Positions 32,764 to 42,044 of a stretch of DNA of 64,000 nucleotides are shown here, one piece after another. The notes below the pieces were generated by a model that searched no databases, had not been told where the DNA came from, and saw only the letters and a list, made by a program, of their open reading frames with translations. The position numbers were made by a program, and so were the translations under genes. Within the stretch, counting starts at the first letter, position 1. The number at the start of each line of letters is the position of its first letter. The stretch comes from Oligella sp050920755 (lineage in GTDB: Bacteria; Pseudomonadota; Gammaproteobacteria; Burkholderiales; Burkholderiaceae_B). The DNA lies in NCBI RefSeq assembly GCF_050920755.1, contig NZ_CP158480.1, forward strand, positions 1,240,001 to 1,304,000, given 5' to 3'.

Positions 32764-33930
32764 ATGACTGAAAAGCAAAACTTATTAGGTTTAGATTTAG
32801 ACGCCCTGACCGCAGAATTACAAGCAGCAGGGCATAAACCTTTTCGTGCTAAGCAGTTGCTACGCTGGGTTCACCAGCGTGGTGAAGCTGATTTTGAGCA
32901 CATGACTGATCTGGCTAAGGACTTTCGTGCTCAGCTACAAAGTCGATATACGGTAGAGACGTTACGTCCCATTGTCGATAAAACTTCCACTGACGGTACG
33001 CGTAAGTGGCTATTCGATGTGGGTGCTAACAACGCCATCGAGTCGGTGTTTATTCCCGAGGATGATCGCGGTACTTTATGTATATCCAGTCAGGCCGGTT
33101 GTACGGTGGCATGTCCTTTTTGCTCCACCGGTTATCAGGGCTTTAATCGTAATTTAACAACTGCAGAGATCATTGCTCAGTTGTGGTATGCACGTGCCGA
33201 ATTGTTAAAAAATCAAGCGGCCGCACGTACTGATGGTCAGGCGCCCGTTGAGCCATTGCGTGTAATTTCTAACGTGGTGATGATGGGCATGGGTGAGCCA
33301 TTGCTTAACTACAGAGAGTTGCTACGCGCTTTAAAATTAATGGTTGAGGATAATGCCTACGGTTTATCGCGCCGTCGGGTGACGGTCTCAACTTCCGGTG
33401 TGGTGCCCATGATGGACCGCTTGGCAGAGGATTGTCCGGTGGCTTTGGCAGTGTCATTGCATGCACCTAATGACGAGCTGCGTGATCGGCTGGTCCCTTT
33501 AAATAAAAAGTATCCTTTACGTGAGCTGATTGCTGCCTGTAATCGTTATTTGGCGCATGCACCACGTGATTTCGTGACCTTTGAATATATTATGCTGGAC
33601 GGTGTTAACGACACTGATCAGCATGCTGATGAACTGATTGATATTGCCAAAGAGGTTCGTTGCAAATTAAATCTGATTCCATTTAACCCTTTCCCGCAAT
33701 CCGGCTTAAAGCGTTCTTCTAACAACCGCGTGCGTGCTTTTGCAGAGCGTCTGCAAAGTGCCGGTGTGATTACCACAACCCGTAAAACTCGCGGTCATGA
33801 TATTGATGCCGCCTGTGGTCAATTAGCGGGTGATGTTAAGGATCGCTCAAGAATTACTCAAAAGCGCCGTGGCGATGAGGTAATTCCTGTGGCCGATGGG
33901 GTTATTCCAATTTACGAGGTACAAAAGTGA
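32764..33930 (+). CDS. rlmN: Dual-specificity 23S rRNA/tRNA A2-methyltransferase RlmN
   Basis: RlmN is a radical-SAM enzyme that makes m2A2503 in 23S rRNA and m2A37 in some tRNAs. The cluster motif is CTVACPFC (Cys112, Cys116, Cys119). MGMGEPLLNYRELLRA, VSTSGVVPMMDRLAE and VALAVSLHAPND follow. The methyl-carrying C-terminal Cys is in TRGHDIDAACGQL. The frame is open upstream from 32611 inside ndk, but the ATG at 32764 gives MTEKQNLLGLDLDAL and 388 residues, as expected. Its stop overlaps the next GTG by four bases. Confidence 0.97.
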   Translation: MTEKQNLLGLDLDALTAELQAAGHKPFRAKQLLRWVHQRGEADFEHMTDLAKDFRAQLQSRYTVETLRPIVDKTSTDGTRKWLFDVGANNAIESVFIPEDDRGTLCISSQAGCTVACPFCSTGYQGFNRNLTTAEIIAQLWYARAELLKNQAAARTDGQAPVEPLRVISNVVMMGMGEPLLNYRELLRALKLMVEDNAYGLSRRRVTVSTSGVVPMMDRLAEDCPVALAVSLHAPNDELRDRLVPLNKKYPLRELIAACNRYLAHAPRDFVTFEYIMLDGVNDTDQHADELIDIAKEVRCKLNLIPFNPFPQSGLKRSSNNRVRAFAERLQSAGVITTTRKTRGHDIDAACGQLAGDVKDRSRITQKRRGDEVIPVADGVIPIYEVQK

Positions 33931-34451
33931 ACCCTCAAGATCAAATGCCCGACTTAAGTAGAGAATCTGCGCCACAGCCGGAGACGGCTGATTCCTTAGG
34001 CGGTTTGTTGCATGCCAATCGTCTGCGCAAGAATTTAAGCTTAGATGATGTCGCTAATATCACCAAATACAGTAAGCGTCAATTACAAGCTCTGGAGGAT
34101 AAAAACTGGGAGATTCTACCGCAGGGTTTCAGTTTGCGAGCCTTGGTGCGTAAGTATGCGGAAGCGCTCGGCATTGATCCGGAGCTGGCCCTTGAAATGC
34201 TGGCTCGTGAAACGGGCAATAAACCGGCTACAGGTAAAGGCACGAAGTCTAATTTAGTCAGTAGTTTGGACTATCGCATGTCGCCGACTCCGACCAGAGA
34301 GCCGAATAGTGGTGGATTCTCTATTTTTACCATTATTTTTTTACTGTTTTTAGTGATTGTGATTGCCTTGGCTGTGGCTCTCTGGCAGGGTACGATTACT
34401 TTTGACGATTTGAATTTGGGCTTTGTCAAGGACTGGTTTGAGGCTGTTTAA
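33927..34451 (+). CDS. RodZ-like helix-turn-helix membrane protein
   Basis: The N-terminal half is an HTH of the RodZ/HTH_25 type: LLHANRLRKNLSLDDVANIT then KYSKRQLQALEDKNWEILPQ and GFSLRALVRKYAEALGIDPE. One membrane helix follows (FTIIFLLFLVIVIALAVALW, about residues 133-152) with only a short tail. RodZ links MreB to the cell-wall machinery. This protein, at 174 residues, lacks the large periplasmic domain of E. coli RodZ, so a full RodZ role is uncertain. It starts at GTG overlapping the rlmN stop (GTGA). Confidence 0.78.
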   Translation: MNPQDQMPDLSRESAPQPETADSLGGLLHANRLRKNLSLDDVANITKYSKRQLQALEDKNWEILPQGFSLRALVRKYAEALGIDPELALEMLARETGNKPATGKGTKSNLVSSLDYRMSPTPTREPNSGGFSIFTIIFLLFLVIVIALAVALWQGTITFDDLNLGFVKDWFEAV

Positions 34452-34459
34452 GCAGGATT

Positions 34460-35734
34460 ATGAAGACTGATTTTGAGTTGAGTGACAAGCCATTTGCCGT
34501 TGGACCGTCAAGACGTCACCATACGCACCAAGTAAATATTCGTTGGCAGGATAATATCGTTACCGTGGGCGCTTCGGCGCCGGTGGTTGTTCAGTCCATG
34601 ACTAATACGGACACGGCCGATGCGATCGCCACTGCCATCCAGGTCAAGGAATTGGCATTAGCCGGTTCGGAACTGGTGCGTATTACGGTCAATACGCCGG
34701 ATGCCGCTAAAGAGGTGCCGGCAATTCGCGAGCAGCTTGATAAAATGGGTATTAATGTGCCGCTAGTGGGTGATTTTCATTATAACGGTCATAAGCTGCT
34801 CACGGATTATCCGGAATGCGCTCAAGCGCTTTCCAAATACCGTATTAATCCCGGTAATATGGGCGGCGGTAAGCGTCGCGACGATAACTTCGCCAAAATG
34901 ATTGATGTGGCCATCAAAAATGATAAGCCGGTACGTATCGGCGTGAACTGGGGTAGCCTCGATCAGGACTTAATGGCCAAGATGATGGATGAAAATAATC
35001 ATCGCGCCAAGCCGTGGGAAGCACAGGCCGTGATGCGCGAAGCCTTGGTGGTATCGGCTATTACCAATGCCATGCGGGCTGAGGAATTGGGGCTCGCTGC
35101 AAATAAAATCATTTTGTCCTGCAAGGTGAGTCATGTGCAGGACTTGATCGCCGTTTATCGTAACCTCGCTTCCAGATGTCACTATGCCTTACATTTGGGC
35201 TTAACTGAAGCGGGCATGGGTTCCAAGGGAATCGTTGCTTCGACCGCCGCTTTAGCTGTTTTAATGCAAGAGGGTATAGGCGACACGATTCGTATTTCAT
35301 TGACGCCGGAGCCCGGTGGCAATCGTGCCAATGAAGTGATTGTAGCTCAGGAAATGCTCCAATCTATGGGTTTAAGAGCATTTACCCCGATGGTGGTGGC
35401 TTGTCCCGGTTGTGGTCGCACCAGCAGCACCTTTTTCCAAGAGTTGGCGGACAGTATTCAGCAGTTCTTAAGAAAGAGCATGCCGGAGTGGAGTCAGCGT
35501 TATCCGGGTGTGGAAACGATGAATGTGGCCGTGATGGGCTGTGTGGTTAACGGTCCCGGCGAGAGTCGTCACGCCGATATCGGTATCAGTTTACCGGGTA
35601 CCGGTGAAGTGCCTGCCGCTCCCGTATTTATTGACGGTGAGCGCCGCATGACGCTTAAGGGTGAGGGTATTGCTGAGGAGTTTCAGCGTATTGTTGAGGA
35701 CTATGTTGATCAGCGCTATGGTCAAAAGTCTTAA
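34460..35734 (+). CDS. ispG: (E)-4-hydroxy-3-methylbut-2-enyl-diphosphate synthase
   Basis: IspG (GcpE) is the iron-sulfur enzyme of the MEP isoprenoid pathway that reduces ME-cPP to HMBPP. The N-terminal TIM barrel has VVVQSMTNTDTAD and VPLVGDFHYNGH and YRINPGNMGGG. The cluster Cys are in ACPGCGRTSSTF (near 314) and GCVVNGPGESRHADIGISL (near 360). The length of 424 fits the betaproteobacterial form. CAGGATT lies before the ATG. Confidence 0.97.
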   Translation: MKTDFELSDKPFAVGPSRRHHTHQVNIRWQDNIVTVGASAPVVVQSMTNTDTADAIATAIQVKELALAGSELVRITVNTPDAAKEVPAIREQLDKMGINVPLVGDFHYNGHKLLTDYPECAQALSKYRINPGNMGGGKRRDDNFAKMIDVAIKNDKPVRIGVNWGSLDQDLMAKMMDENNHRAKPWEAQAVMREALVVSAITNAMRAEELGLAANKIILSCKVSHVQDLIAVYRNLASRCHYALHLGLTEAGMGSKGIVASTAALAVLMQEGIGDTIRISLTPEPGGNRANEVIVAQEMLQSMGLRAFTPMVVACPGCGRTSSTFFQELADSIQQFLRKSMPEWSQRYPGVETMNVAVMGCVVNGPGESRHADIGISLPGTGEVPAAPVFIDGERRMTLKGEGIAEEFQRIVEDYVDQRYGQKS

Positions 35735-35761
35735 TTAAAAAATTATTTAAAAACAGTTCTT

Positions 35762-37069
35762 ATGTCAAAAACTTTTAATAAAGTTCATGCCATTCGCGGT
35801 ATGAATGATATTTTGCCTAATGAAAGTTATAAATGGGAGCAACTGGAAGGTATTATCAAAGCCTTGCTTTCGCAATATGGTTATCAAAATATCCGTACGC
35901 CGATTTTGGAGCAAACACGTTTATTTGCCCGCGGTATCGGTGAGGTAACCGATATTGTCGAAAAGGAAATGTACACCTTCACCATGAAAAAAGACGCAGA
36001 CAAAGTCGACCCTGAGGATATGTTGACGATGCGCCCGGAATTTACTGCCGGCGTGGTGCGGGCAGCCATTGAGCATAATCTTTTATATGAGCGTCCGCTG
36101 CGTGCTTATGCCATGGGTCAGGTTTTTAGACATGAGCGTCCGCAAAAGGGGCGTTATCGTCAATTCCACCAATTGTCAGTTGAGGCGATGGGTTTTGACG
36201 GTCCGGACATGGATGTAGAAATCATCCTTTTATTGGCCCGCTTATGGCGTGCTTTAAATTTAAATAATATTCGCTTGGAGCTGAACTGCTTGGGGCAAAG
36301 TACTGAGCGTGCAGAGCATCGTAAGGCCTTAATTGCTTATCTGGAAGCGCATATTGATATTTTAGATGAGGACGCCAAGCGCCGTATGTATAGCAATCCT
36401 TTACGTGTGTTGGATACCAAGAATCCGACCATGCAGGAGATGGCGAATAATGCGCCCAAGTTATTTGATTATTTAGGCACTGAGTCCAAGGCGCATTTCG
36501 AAGCGGTATGTGAACGACTTCAACAAGCGGGGATTGAGTTTATTATCAATCCGCGTTTGGTGCGCGGATTGGATTATTACAACCTCACCGTATTTGAATG
36601 GGTTACCGATGCGTTGGGTGCCCAAGGTACTGTTTGCGGTGGTGGTCGTTACGACGGCTTATTTGAGCTTTTAGGTGGTAAAGCGACGCCTTGCGTAGGT
36701 TTCGGTTTGGGCTTGGAGCGTTTATTGGAATTAGCGGATGAGCAGGGCGTATTTAAAGCGCCTCAAGAAACGGAGATTTACTTTGTGCATCAGGGCGAAA
36801 AGGCCTCACAAGTGGCTACATTATTGGCTGAAAAATGTCGTGATGCCGGTTGGAAAGTGATGGTTCATGCCGGTTCAAGTGGTTTTAAATCTCAATTCAA
36901 ACGTGCCGATCTCAGTGGTGCTCGTTGGGCGGTTGTTATCGGTGAGGAGGAATTAGCGCAGGATAAAGTAGCGCTTAAGCCTTTACGTGCATCAGAAAAT
37001 GGTACTATTGAAAATCAGTTTGAGGTCGCTCAAGCCGATTTAGTTCAAGTATTAGCAGAAAGGAAGTAG
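35762..37069 (+). CDS. hisS: Histidyl-tRNA synthetase
   Basis: This class-II synthetase charges tRNA-His. Motif 2 is GQVFRHERPQKGRYRQFHQ. The histidine-binding stretch is LVRGLDYYNLTVFEW. Motif 3 is GFGLGLERLLEL. The anticodon-binding domain occupies the last 95 residues. The length of 435 is usual. It should not be confused with hisZ (45428), the paralogous regulatory subunit that lacks tRNA-charging function. Confidence 0.98.
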   Translation: MSKTFNKVHAIRGMNDILPNESYKWEQLEGIIKALLSQYGYQNIRTPILEQTRLFARGIGEVTDIVEKEMYTFTMKKDADKVDPEDMLTMRPEFTAGVVRAAIEHNLLYERPLRAYAMGQVFRHERPQKGRYRQFHQLSVEAMGFDGPDMDVEIILLLARLWRALNLNNIRLELNCLGQSTERAEHRKALIAYLEAHIDILDEDAKRRMYSNPLRVLDTKNPTMQEMANNAPKLFDYLGTESKAHFEAVCERLQQAGIEFIINPRLVRGLDYYNLTVFEWVTDALGAQGTVCGGGRYDGLFELLGGKATPCVGFGLGLERLLELADEQGVFKAPQETEIYFVHQGEKASQVATLLAEKCRDAGWKVMVHAGSSGFKSQFKRADLSGARWAVVIGEEELAQDKVALKPLRASENGTIENQFEVAQADLVQVLAERK

Positions 37070-37075
37070 TAAAGC

Positions 37076-37735
37076 ATGGCTTTTGACTTAGAAGAACAGG
37101 AAAAAATTGACCGGCTAAAGGCATGGTGGGAGCGTTGGGGAAATCTCCTTGGTGGCCTAATTCTTGCTGTTTTATTAGCCATTTTGGCTTGGTATGGTTG
37201 GAACTGGTATCAAAATTACCAAACGCGTAATGCTTTGGCTTATTTCGATATTGTTAACAGTACTTATAAAGCATCTGACGATACCGGTATACGTCGCTTA
37301 CAGGAAGCCAATCAAATCTTACAGGATAAGTACGGTGCTAATATTTACGCCGGTCGTGCTGCTTTGTTGGCGGCTCGCGCTTATGCCGCCAAGGGTGATT
37401 ATGCGCAGGCGGAGAATGAGTTACAGCGTGTTTTAGATGCTGCTGAAAAACATCCTGAGTTACAAGGCGTTGCACAACTGCAATTAGCGACACTTTATAC
37501 CGATCAAGAGAAATTTGAGCAGGCACTGAGTTTGCTAAATCAGGATATTAGCGGTTATGAGGCATTATTTGCCGATAAGCGTGGCGATGTGTATTTTGCT
37601 CAAGGTGATCTTCAAGCAGCGGTTGAGCAATGGTCTCAGGCCACCCAAGCGACCGGCGTCAGTCCTGAATTTGTTCAGACCATACAGTTTAAGCTTAATG
37701 TATTAGGAGGGGTAAATGAGCAACCTCAAAGCTAA
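37076..37735 (+). CDS. yfgM: YfgM-type ancillary SecYEG translocon protein
   Basis: A cytoplasmic N-terminus (MAFDLEEQEKIDRLKAWWER) is followed by one membrane helix (about residues 23-43) and a periplasmic TPR domain. This is the YfgM/TPR_21 layout. YfgM sits at the translocon with PpiD and helps pass secreted proteins to periplasmic chaperones. The place between hisS and bamB is conserved. Its end overlaps bamB by 20 bases. Confidence 0.9.
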   Translation: MAFDLEEQEKIDRLKAWWERWGNLLGGLILAVLLAILAWYGWNWYQNYQTRNALAYFDIVNSTYKASDDTGIRRLQEANQILQDKYGANIYAGRAALLAARAYAAKGDYAQAENELQRVLDAAEKHPELQGVAQLQLATLYTDQEKFEQALSLLNQDISGYEALFADKRGDVYFAQGDLQAAVEQWSQATQATGVSPEFVQTIQFKLNVLGGVNEQPQS

Positions 37736-38891
37736 ATTCAAATCAACTCGTTTATTTACCTTGGCTGCTATGACGGCAGTCAGCTTAAGTGCCTGCGGCT
37801 TATTCACATCTGAAAGTCGTTTTGACCCGGTGGATTTGACCAGTTATGAGCAAACGGCACAGGGTCACCTTGTATGGTCGCAATCTATCGGTTCTTCCGG
37901 TGCTTATGGTTTTGCCCCGATTGTCTTAGGCGAAGAGGTCTTTGCTGCGACACCAAATGGTCAAGTTGCGCGTTTAGGTCTGGCAAATGGCGCTCAGCGT
38001 TGGAATGTTAATGTAGGTACTCAATTATCCGCAGGTGTCGGTACTGACGGTCAAATCGTGGTGGTTGCGACTCGTGACGGTCGTATTATTACTCTAGACG
38101 GGGCGAGTGGTCAGCAGTTATGGGAGGCTAAAACCTCAACCATCAGTTCCACCCCTCCGGTGATCGCCGGCAATATCATAGTTGTGCGTAATGATGATTA
38201 TCGTGTACAGGGTTTTGACCGTCAAAGTGGCGAATTGCAGTGGTCCTATATGCGCACAAATGCCCAATTATCACTAAAAACCGATACCCGTATGGTGGTG
38301 GTTGATAATTTAGTGATTGTACCGGTGCCGGTAGGGCGTATTATTGCGCTTAATGTAGCCGATGGTCGTCCTGTGTGGGATATTAAGATTAGCTCCGCTA
38401 CCGGTGCAACTGATTTAGACTCTGTGATTGATGTGGTCGGTTTACCGGTGCGCATTTCCGATGCGGTATGTGCTAACAGTTATCAAGGCGCCATTTTATG
38501 TTATCAGGGTGGTAGTGCACAAAGCGCACCGCAACTGAAATGGACCCGTCCTTTCTCCAGCTCAGTTGGCTTAGGTGCTTATCAGAATCGTTTATTTGCC
38601 TCCGGTATGCATGGTGAAGTGACGGCCTTTGATGGTGCTAATGGCGAAATTATCTGGCAGGATAATGAATTACGTAACCGCGGTTTAAGTAATCCGGTGT
38701 ATTTTAATAATAAAATTTTTGTCGGTGACTACCAGGGTTATGTGCACTTCTATGAGCCTAACTCAGGTCAATTACAAGGCCGTATATCGGTAGGTGATAG
38801 TCGTGCTATTCAATCACCGCTAATTGCTACCCCCTATGGTGTGCTGGTACAAACCGGTGGGGGTCGTTTAGTTATGCTAGGTGCTCAGTGA
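37716..38891 (+). CDS. bamB: BamB, lipoprotein of the outer-membrane assembly complex
   Basis: The lipoprotein signal ends LSAC (Cys27). The mature part is an eight-bladed PQQ-type beta-propeller, seen as repeats such as ATRDGRIITLDGASGQQLWE and GEVTAFDGANGEIIWQD. BamB works with BamA in outer-membrane protein insertion. GGAGG within the yfgM tail serves as the ribosome site. The stop overlaps the der GTG (GTGA). Confidence 0.95.
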   Translation: MSNLKAKFKSTRLFTLAAMTAVSLSACGLFTSESRFDPVDLTSYEQTAQGHLVWSQSIGSSGAYGFAPIVLGEEVFAATPNGQVARLGLANGAQRWNVNVGTQLSAGVGTDGQIVVVATRDGRIITLDGASGQQLWEAKTSTISSTPPVIAGNIIVVRNDDYRVQGFDRQSGELQWSYMRTNAQLSLKTDTRMVVVDNLVIVPVPVGRIIALNVADGRPVWDIKISSATGATDLDSVIDVVGLPVRISDAVCANSYQGAILCYQGGSAQSAPQLKWTRPFSSSVGLGAYQNRLFASGMHGEVTAFDGANGEIIWQDNELRNRGLSNPVYFNNKIFVGDYQGYVHFYEPNSGQLQGRISVGDSRAIQSPLIATPYGVLVQTGGGRLVMLGAQ

Positions 38892-40384
38892 CTTCAAAGT
38901 TTAAACCTGTAGTGGCGCTGGTTGGTCGTCCCAACGTTGGTAAGTCCACTTTATTTAACCGTTTAACTCGTTCGCGCGATGCCATTGTGGCCGATTTCCC
39001 GGGTTTGACTCGTGACCGCCATTATGGTGAGGGGCGTATTGGCGACACTCCGTATTTGGTGATTGATACGGGTGGTTTTGAGCCGGAAACCAAAACCGGT
39101 ATTTTGGTGGAAATGGCTAGACAAACCGAGCAGGCGATTATCGAATCGGATGTGGTGATCTTTTTAGTGGACGCACGTGCCGGTATTAACAGTCACGATC
39201 ATGATATTGCCGTTAAAATTCGTCGTATCGGTAGGCCGGTCATTCTCGCCGTTAATAAAGCGGAGGGTATGCAGCCCGGTCAGGCCGCAGCGGAGTTCTA
39301 CGAATTAGGTTTGGGTGAACCGTATCAGATTTCTTCAGCTCATGGTGACGGTGTAAAGAGTCTGATTGATTTGGCACTTCAAAAAGCGCATGAAACTCGT
39401 TCAGTTCTTGAGGAGTTAATTGATCTTGGTAGCGATGAAGACTATGTCGATGTAGTTTACGATGCCGAAGAGGAGCTTAGCGAAGAGGCCATTGCCGCAC
39501 TGGAAGCCGAGGCCGATGCGTTGGAAGCGGATGAGCTGCTTCCGAGCCGGGGTGAATCTGCCGCCGAAGAGACTGCCTTTAAAGATCATCGTATTAAATT
39601 AGCCATTGTCGGTCGCCCTAATGTCGGTAAATCAACCTTGATTAATACCTTATTGGGTGAGGAGCGCGTGATCGCTTATGACTTACCCGGTACCACACGT
39701 GATGCGATCGAGATCGAGTTCAACCATGGTGAGCGTAAATATACTTTAATTGATACGGCAGGCTTACGTAAGCGCGGCCGAGTTTTTGAAAGTATTGAAA
39801 AGTTTTCGGTGATTAAAACGCTGCAAGCCATTGAGGCTTCTAACGTGGCCGTTTTAGTACTGGATGCGCAGAGTGAGATTTCCGAGCAGGACGCTCATAT
39901 TGCCGGTTTTATTATGGAAAGCGGCCGTGCACTCGTGGTTGCCATTAATAAATGGGATGGTCTCGACGACTATAATAAAGAGTGGATTGAGCGTGAGTTT
40001 AATCGTAAATTGCGCTTTTTAAGCTTTGCCAAGATGCACAAGATCTCAGCGCTTAAAGGTCGCGGTATCGGTGCTTTATTGCGCTCTGTCAATGAGGCGC
40101 ATGAGGCTGCCTTTCTTAAGCTTTCTACGCCTAAACTGACACGTGTATTACGTGAAGCGGTTGAGCAACAAGCGCCACCGCGCAAGGGTATTTTCCGACC
40201 TAAGTTGCGCTATGCTCATCAGGGTGGACAGAATCCACCGCTGATTGTTATCCATGGTAATCAATTGGAGGCTGTGCCGGAGTCCTATCGTCGATATTTA
40301 GAAACACGTTTCCGCAAGGCTTTTAAATTGGAAGGTACGCCTTTGAAGATTCACTTTAAATCCTCACGTAACCCTTATATATAA
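38888..40384 (+). CDS. der: Ribosome-associated GTPase Der (EngA)
   Basis: Der has two GTPase domains in tandem and a KH-like C-terminal domain and acts in 50S ribosome assembly. Walker A motifs are GRPNVGKSTLFNRL (near 13) and GRPNVGKSTLINTL (near 240). NKWDG and LIDTAGLRKRGRV are in the second domain. First-domain NKAEG is a slight variant of NKxD. The linker between domains (about 170-230) is very acidic. The GTG start overlaps the bamB stop. Length 498. Confidence 0.97.
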   Translation: MTSKFKPVVALVGRPNVGKSTLFNRLTRSRDAIVADFPGLTRDRHYGEGRIGDTPYLVIDTGGFEPETKTGILVEMARQTEQAIIESDVVIFLVDARAGINSHDHDIAVKIRRIGRPVILAVNKAEGMQPGQAAAEFYELGLGEPYQISSAHGDGVKSLIDLALQKAHETRSVLEELIDLGSDEDYVDVVYDAEEELSEEAIAALEAEADALEADELLPSRGESAAEETAFKDHRIKLAIVGRPNVGKSTLINTLLGEERVIAYDLPGTTRDAIEIEFNHGERKYTLIDTAGLRKRGRVFESIEKFSVIKTLQAIEASNVAVLVLDAQSEISEQDAHIAGFIMESGRALVVAINKWDGLDDYNKEWIEREFNRKLRFLSFAKMHKISALKGRGIGALLRSVNEAHEAAFLKLSTPKLTRVLREAVEQQAPPRKGIFRPKLRYAHQGGQNPPLIVIHGNQLEAVPESYRRYLETRFRKAFKLEGTPLKIHFKSSRNPYI

Positions 40385-40390
40385 TTATTC

Positions 40391-40423
40391 AATAGCCTGT
40401 GGAGACGAACTCCCGGGCTATTT
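40391..40423 (+). terminator. Terminator candidate after der
   Basis: AATAGCC pairs with GGCTATT, with an inner GGAG/CTCC helix. The U-tract is only TTTACTT. Confidence 0.5.
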
Positions 40424-40468
40424 ACTTGTGAAATTTATTGTATCAACGCTGCTACTATTGAGTTAAAA

Positions 40469-41557
40469 ATGAGTAAGTTTTGGAGTCCTTTTGTTGAGTC
40501 ATTACAACCCTATGTGCCGGGTGAGCAGCCCAAAGAGGGGGAGTTTATCAAATTAAACAGTAATGAATCACCCTTTCCGGCGGCTCCCGCTGTGGTTGAG
40601 GCCATTAAAGCGGCTGCCGACGGGGCTCTGCAGCTTTATCCTGCGGCTGAGTCGGCTGAGTTGCGTCAGGTTGTGGCCGATTACTATAACATTGATGCCG
40701 AGCAGGTATTTGTGGGAAATGGCTCTGATGAGGCCTTGGGACATGCTTTTAATGCTTTATTCCGCCATCAGGGTAAGAAATTAGCCTTTCCGGATTTATC
40801 GTACAGCTTTTATCCGGTCTATGCCGGTTTGTATGATATTGATTTTACGACGATTCCGGTGACTGAGGATTATCTTATTAATATCGATGATTATTGTGCG
40901 CTAGATGCTGCTGAGATTTCCGGTATTATTTTCCCAAACCCTAATGCACCAACCAGTCTAGCTTTGGGACTGGATGAAATAGAGCGTTTATTAAAGGCCC
41001 AGCCGGATATTCTGGTGGCGGTTGATGAGGCTTATGTGGATTTTGGTGCGGAGACGGCGATTCGCTTGATTAAAGACTATCCTAATTTGATTGTCTTTCA
41101 AACCTTATCCAAATCGCGTTCTTTGGCTGGTCTGAGAGTGGGCTTTGCTTTTGCTCAAGCGGATTTAATTCAAGCTTTAACGCGTGTCAAAAACAGTTTT
41201 AACTCTTATCCCATCGATCGTTTAGCGCAAGCCGGCGCGATTGCGGCTTTTAAATCGGATGATTACTTTCAGGAAACACGTCAAAAGATCATTCAATGGC
41301 GTGATGAGCTGCGAGCCGACCTAAAGACTTTAGGTTTTGAAGTCTTACCCTCATCGGCTAATTTCCTTTTTACAACTCACCCTGAGCATGAGGCTGAAGC
41401 ACTTGCACAGGCCCTAAGAGAGCGAAAAATTTTAGTCAGACACTTTAAAACAGAGCGTTGCGCCCCCTATTTGAGAATTACAATTGGTCTTAAAGCGGAG
41501 TGTGATGCTTTGATTGTGGCCTTAAAAGATTATTTTAGTGGTATCGCCACAAAATAA
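40469..41557 (+). CDS. hisC: Histidinol-phosphate aminotransferase
   Basis: HisC is a PLP enzyme of histidine synthesis. It contains IKLNSNESPFPA, VGNGSDEALGHAF, IIFPNPNAPTS, VDEAYVDFG and the PLP Lys in FQTLSKSRSLAGLRVGFA (near 214). The length of 362 is standard. The fit to the HisC subfamily is good, though related aromatic aminotransferases are close. It stands between der and hfq, away from any his operon. Confidence 0.9.
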   Translation: MSKFWSPFVESLQPYVPGEQPKEGEFIKLNSNESPFPAAPAVVEAIKAAADGALQLYPAAESAELRQVVADYYNIDAEQVFVGNGSDEALGHAFNALFRHQGKKLAFPDLSYSFYPVYAGLYDIDFTTIPVTEDYLINIDDYCALDAAEISGIIFPNPNAPTSLALGLDEIERLLKAQPDILVAVDEAYVDFGAETAIRLIKDYPNLIVFQTLSKSRSLAGLRVGFAFAQADLIQALTRVKNSFNSYPIDRLAQAGAIAAFKSDDYFQETRQKIIQWRDELRADLKTLGFEVLPSSANFLFTTHPEHEAEALAQALRERKILVRHFKTERCAPYLRITIGLKAECDALIVALKDYFSGIATK

Positions 41558-41637
41558 GCCTTTAAAAAGTGTTAAAGTAATAGCTTCCATTACATAATTA
41601 CAATTTTAATCATATAAATATTAACGGAGTCTCAAGC

Positions 41638-41883
41638 ATGAGCAATAAAGGACAATCATTACAAGATCCTTTCCTAAACACCCTACGTAAAGAGCATATT
41701 CCCGTATCTATTTATTTAGTTAATGGTATTAAGCTACAAGGTCAAATTGAGTCTTTTGACCAGTACGTTGTTTTATTAAAAAATACCGTTACACAAATGG
41801 TTTATAAGCACGCTATTTCGACCGTAGTTCCGGCCCGCGCCGTGAATTTGCAAGGCGAAGAGGAGCCGGAGGCTGAAGCCTAG
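41638..41883 (+). CDS. hfq: RNA chaperone Hfq
   Basis: Hfq is a hexameric Sm-like protein that helps small RNAs pair with mRNAs. The Sm1 motif is PVSIYLVNGIKLQGQIESFD. Sm2 is VYKHAISTVVP with the conserved YKHAIS. The short C-terminal tail is acidic. At 81 residues it matches betaproteobacterial Hfq. ACGGAG precedes the ATG. A strong terminator separates it from hflX. Confidence 0.98.
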   Translation: MSNKGQSLQDPFLNTLRKEHIPVSIYLVNGIKLQGQIESFDQYVVLLKNTVTQMVYKHAISTVVPARAVNLQGEEEPEAEA

Positions 41884-41970
41884 GTTCGTCTATAGCACAC
41901 TCAGTAAGCATCTTTAGCATTATTATGCACTGAGTTTTGCGTAGATTTTCAGTTTTTTGAAGTCGTAATT

Positions 41971-41997
41971 AGCCCGCTTTTTACGCGGGCTTTTATT
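41971..41997 (+). terminator. Intrinsic terminator after hfq
   Basis: AGCCCGC and GCGGGCT are perfect 7-bp arms around TTTTTAC, followed by TTTATTT. Confidence 0.85.
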
Positions 41998-42044
41998 TCT
42001 GTCAGCTCAGTATTCAAAGGGAGAAACCCATACAAACGCCTACC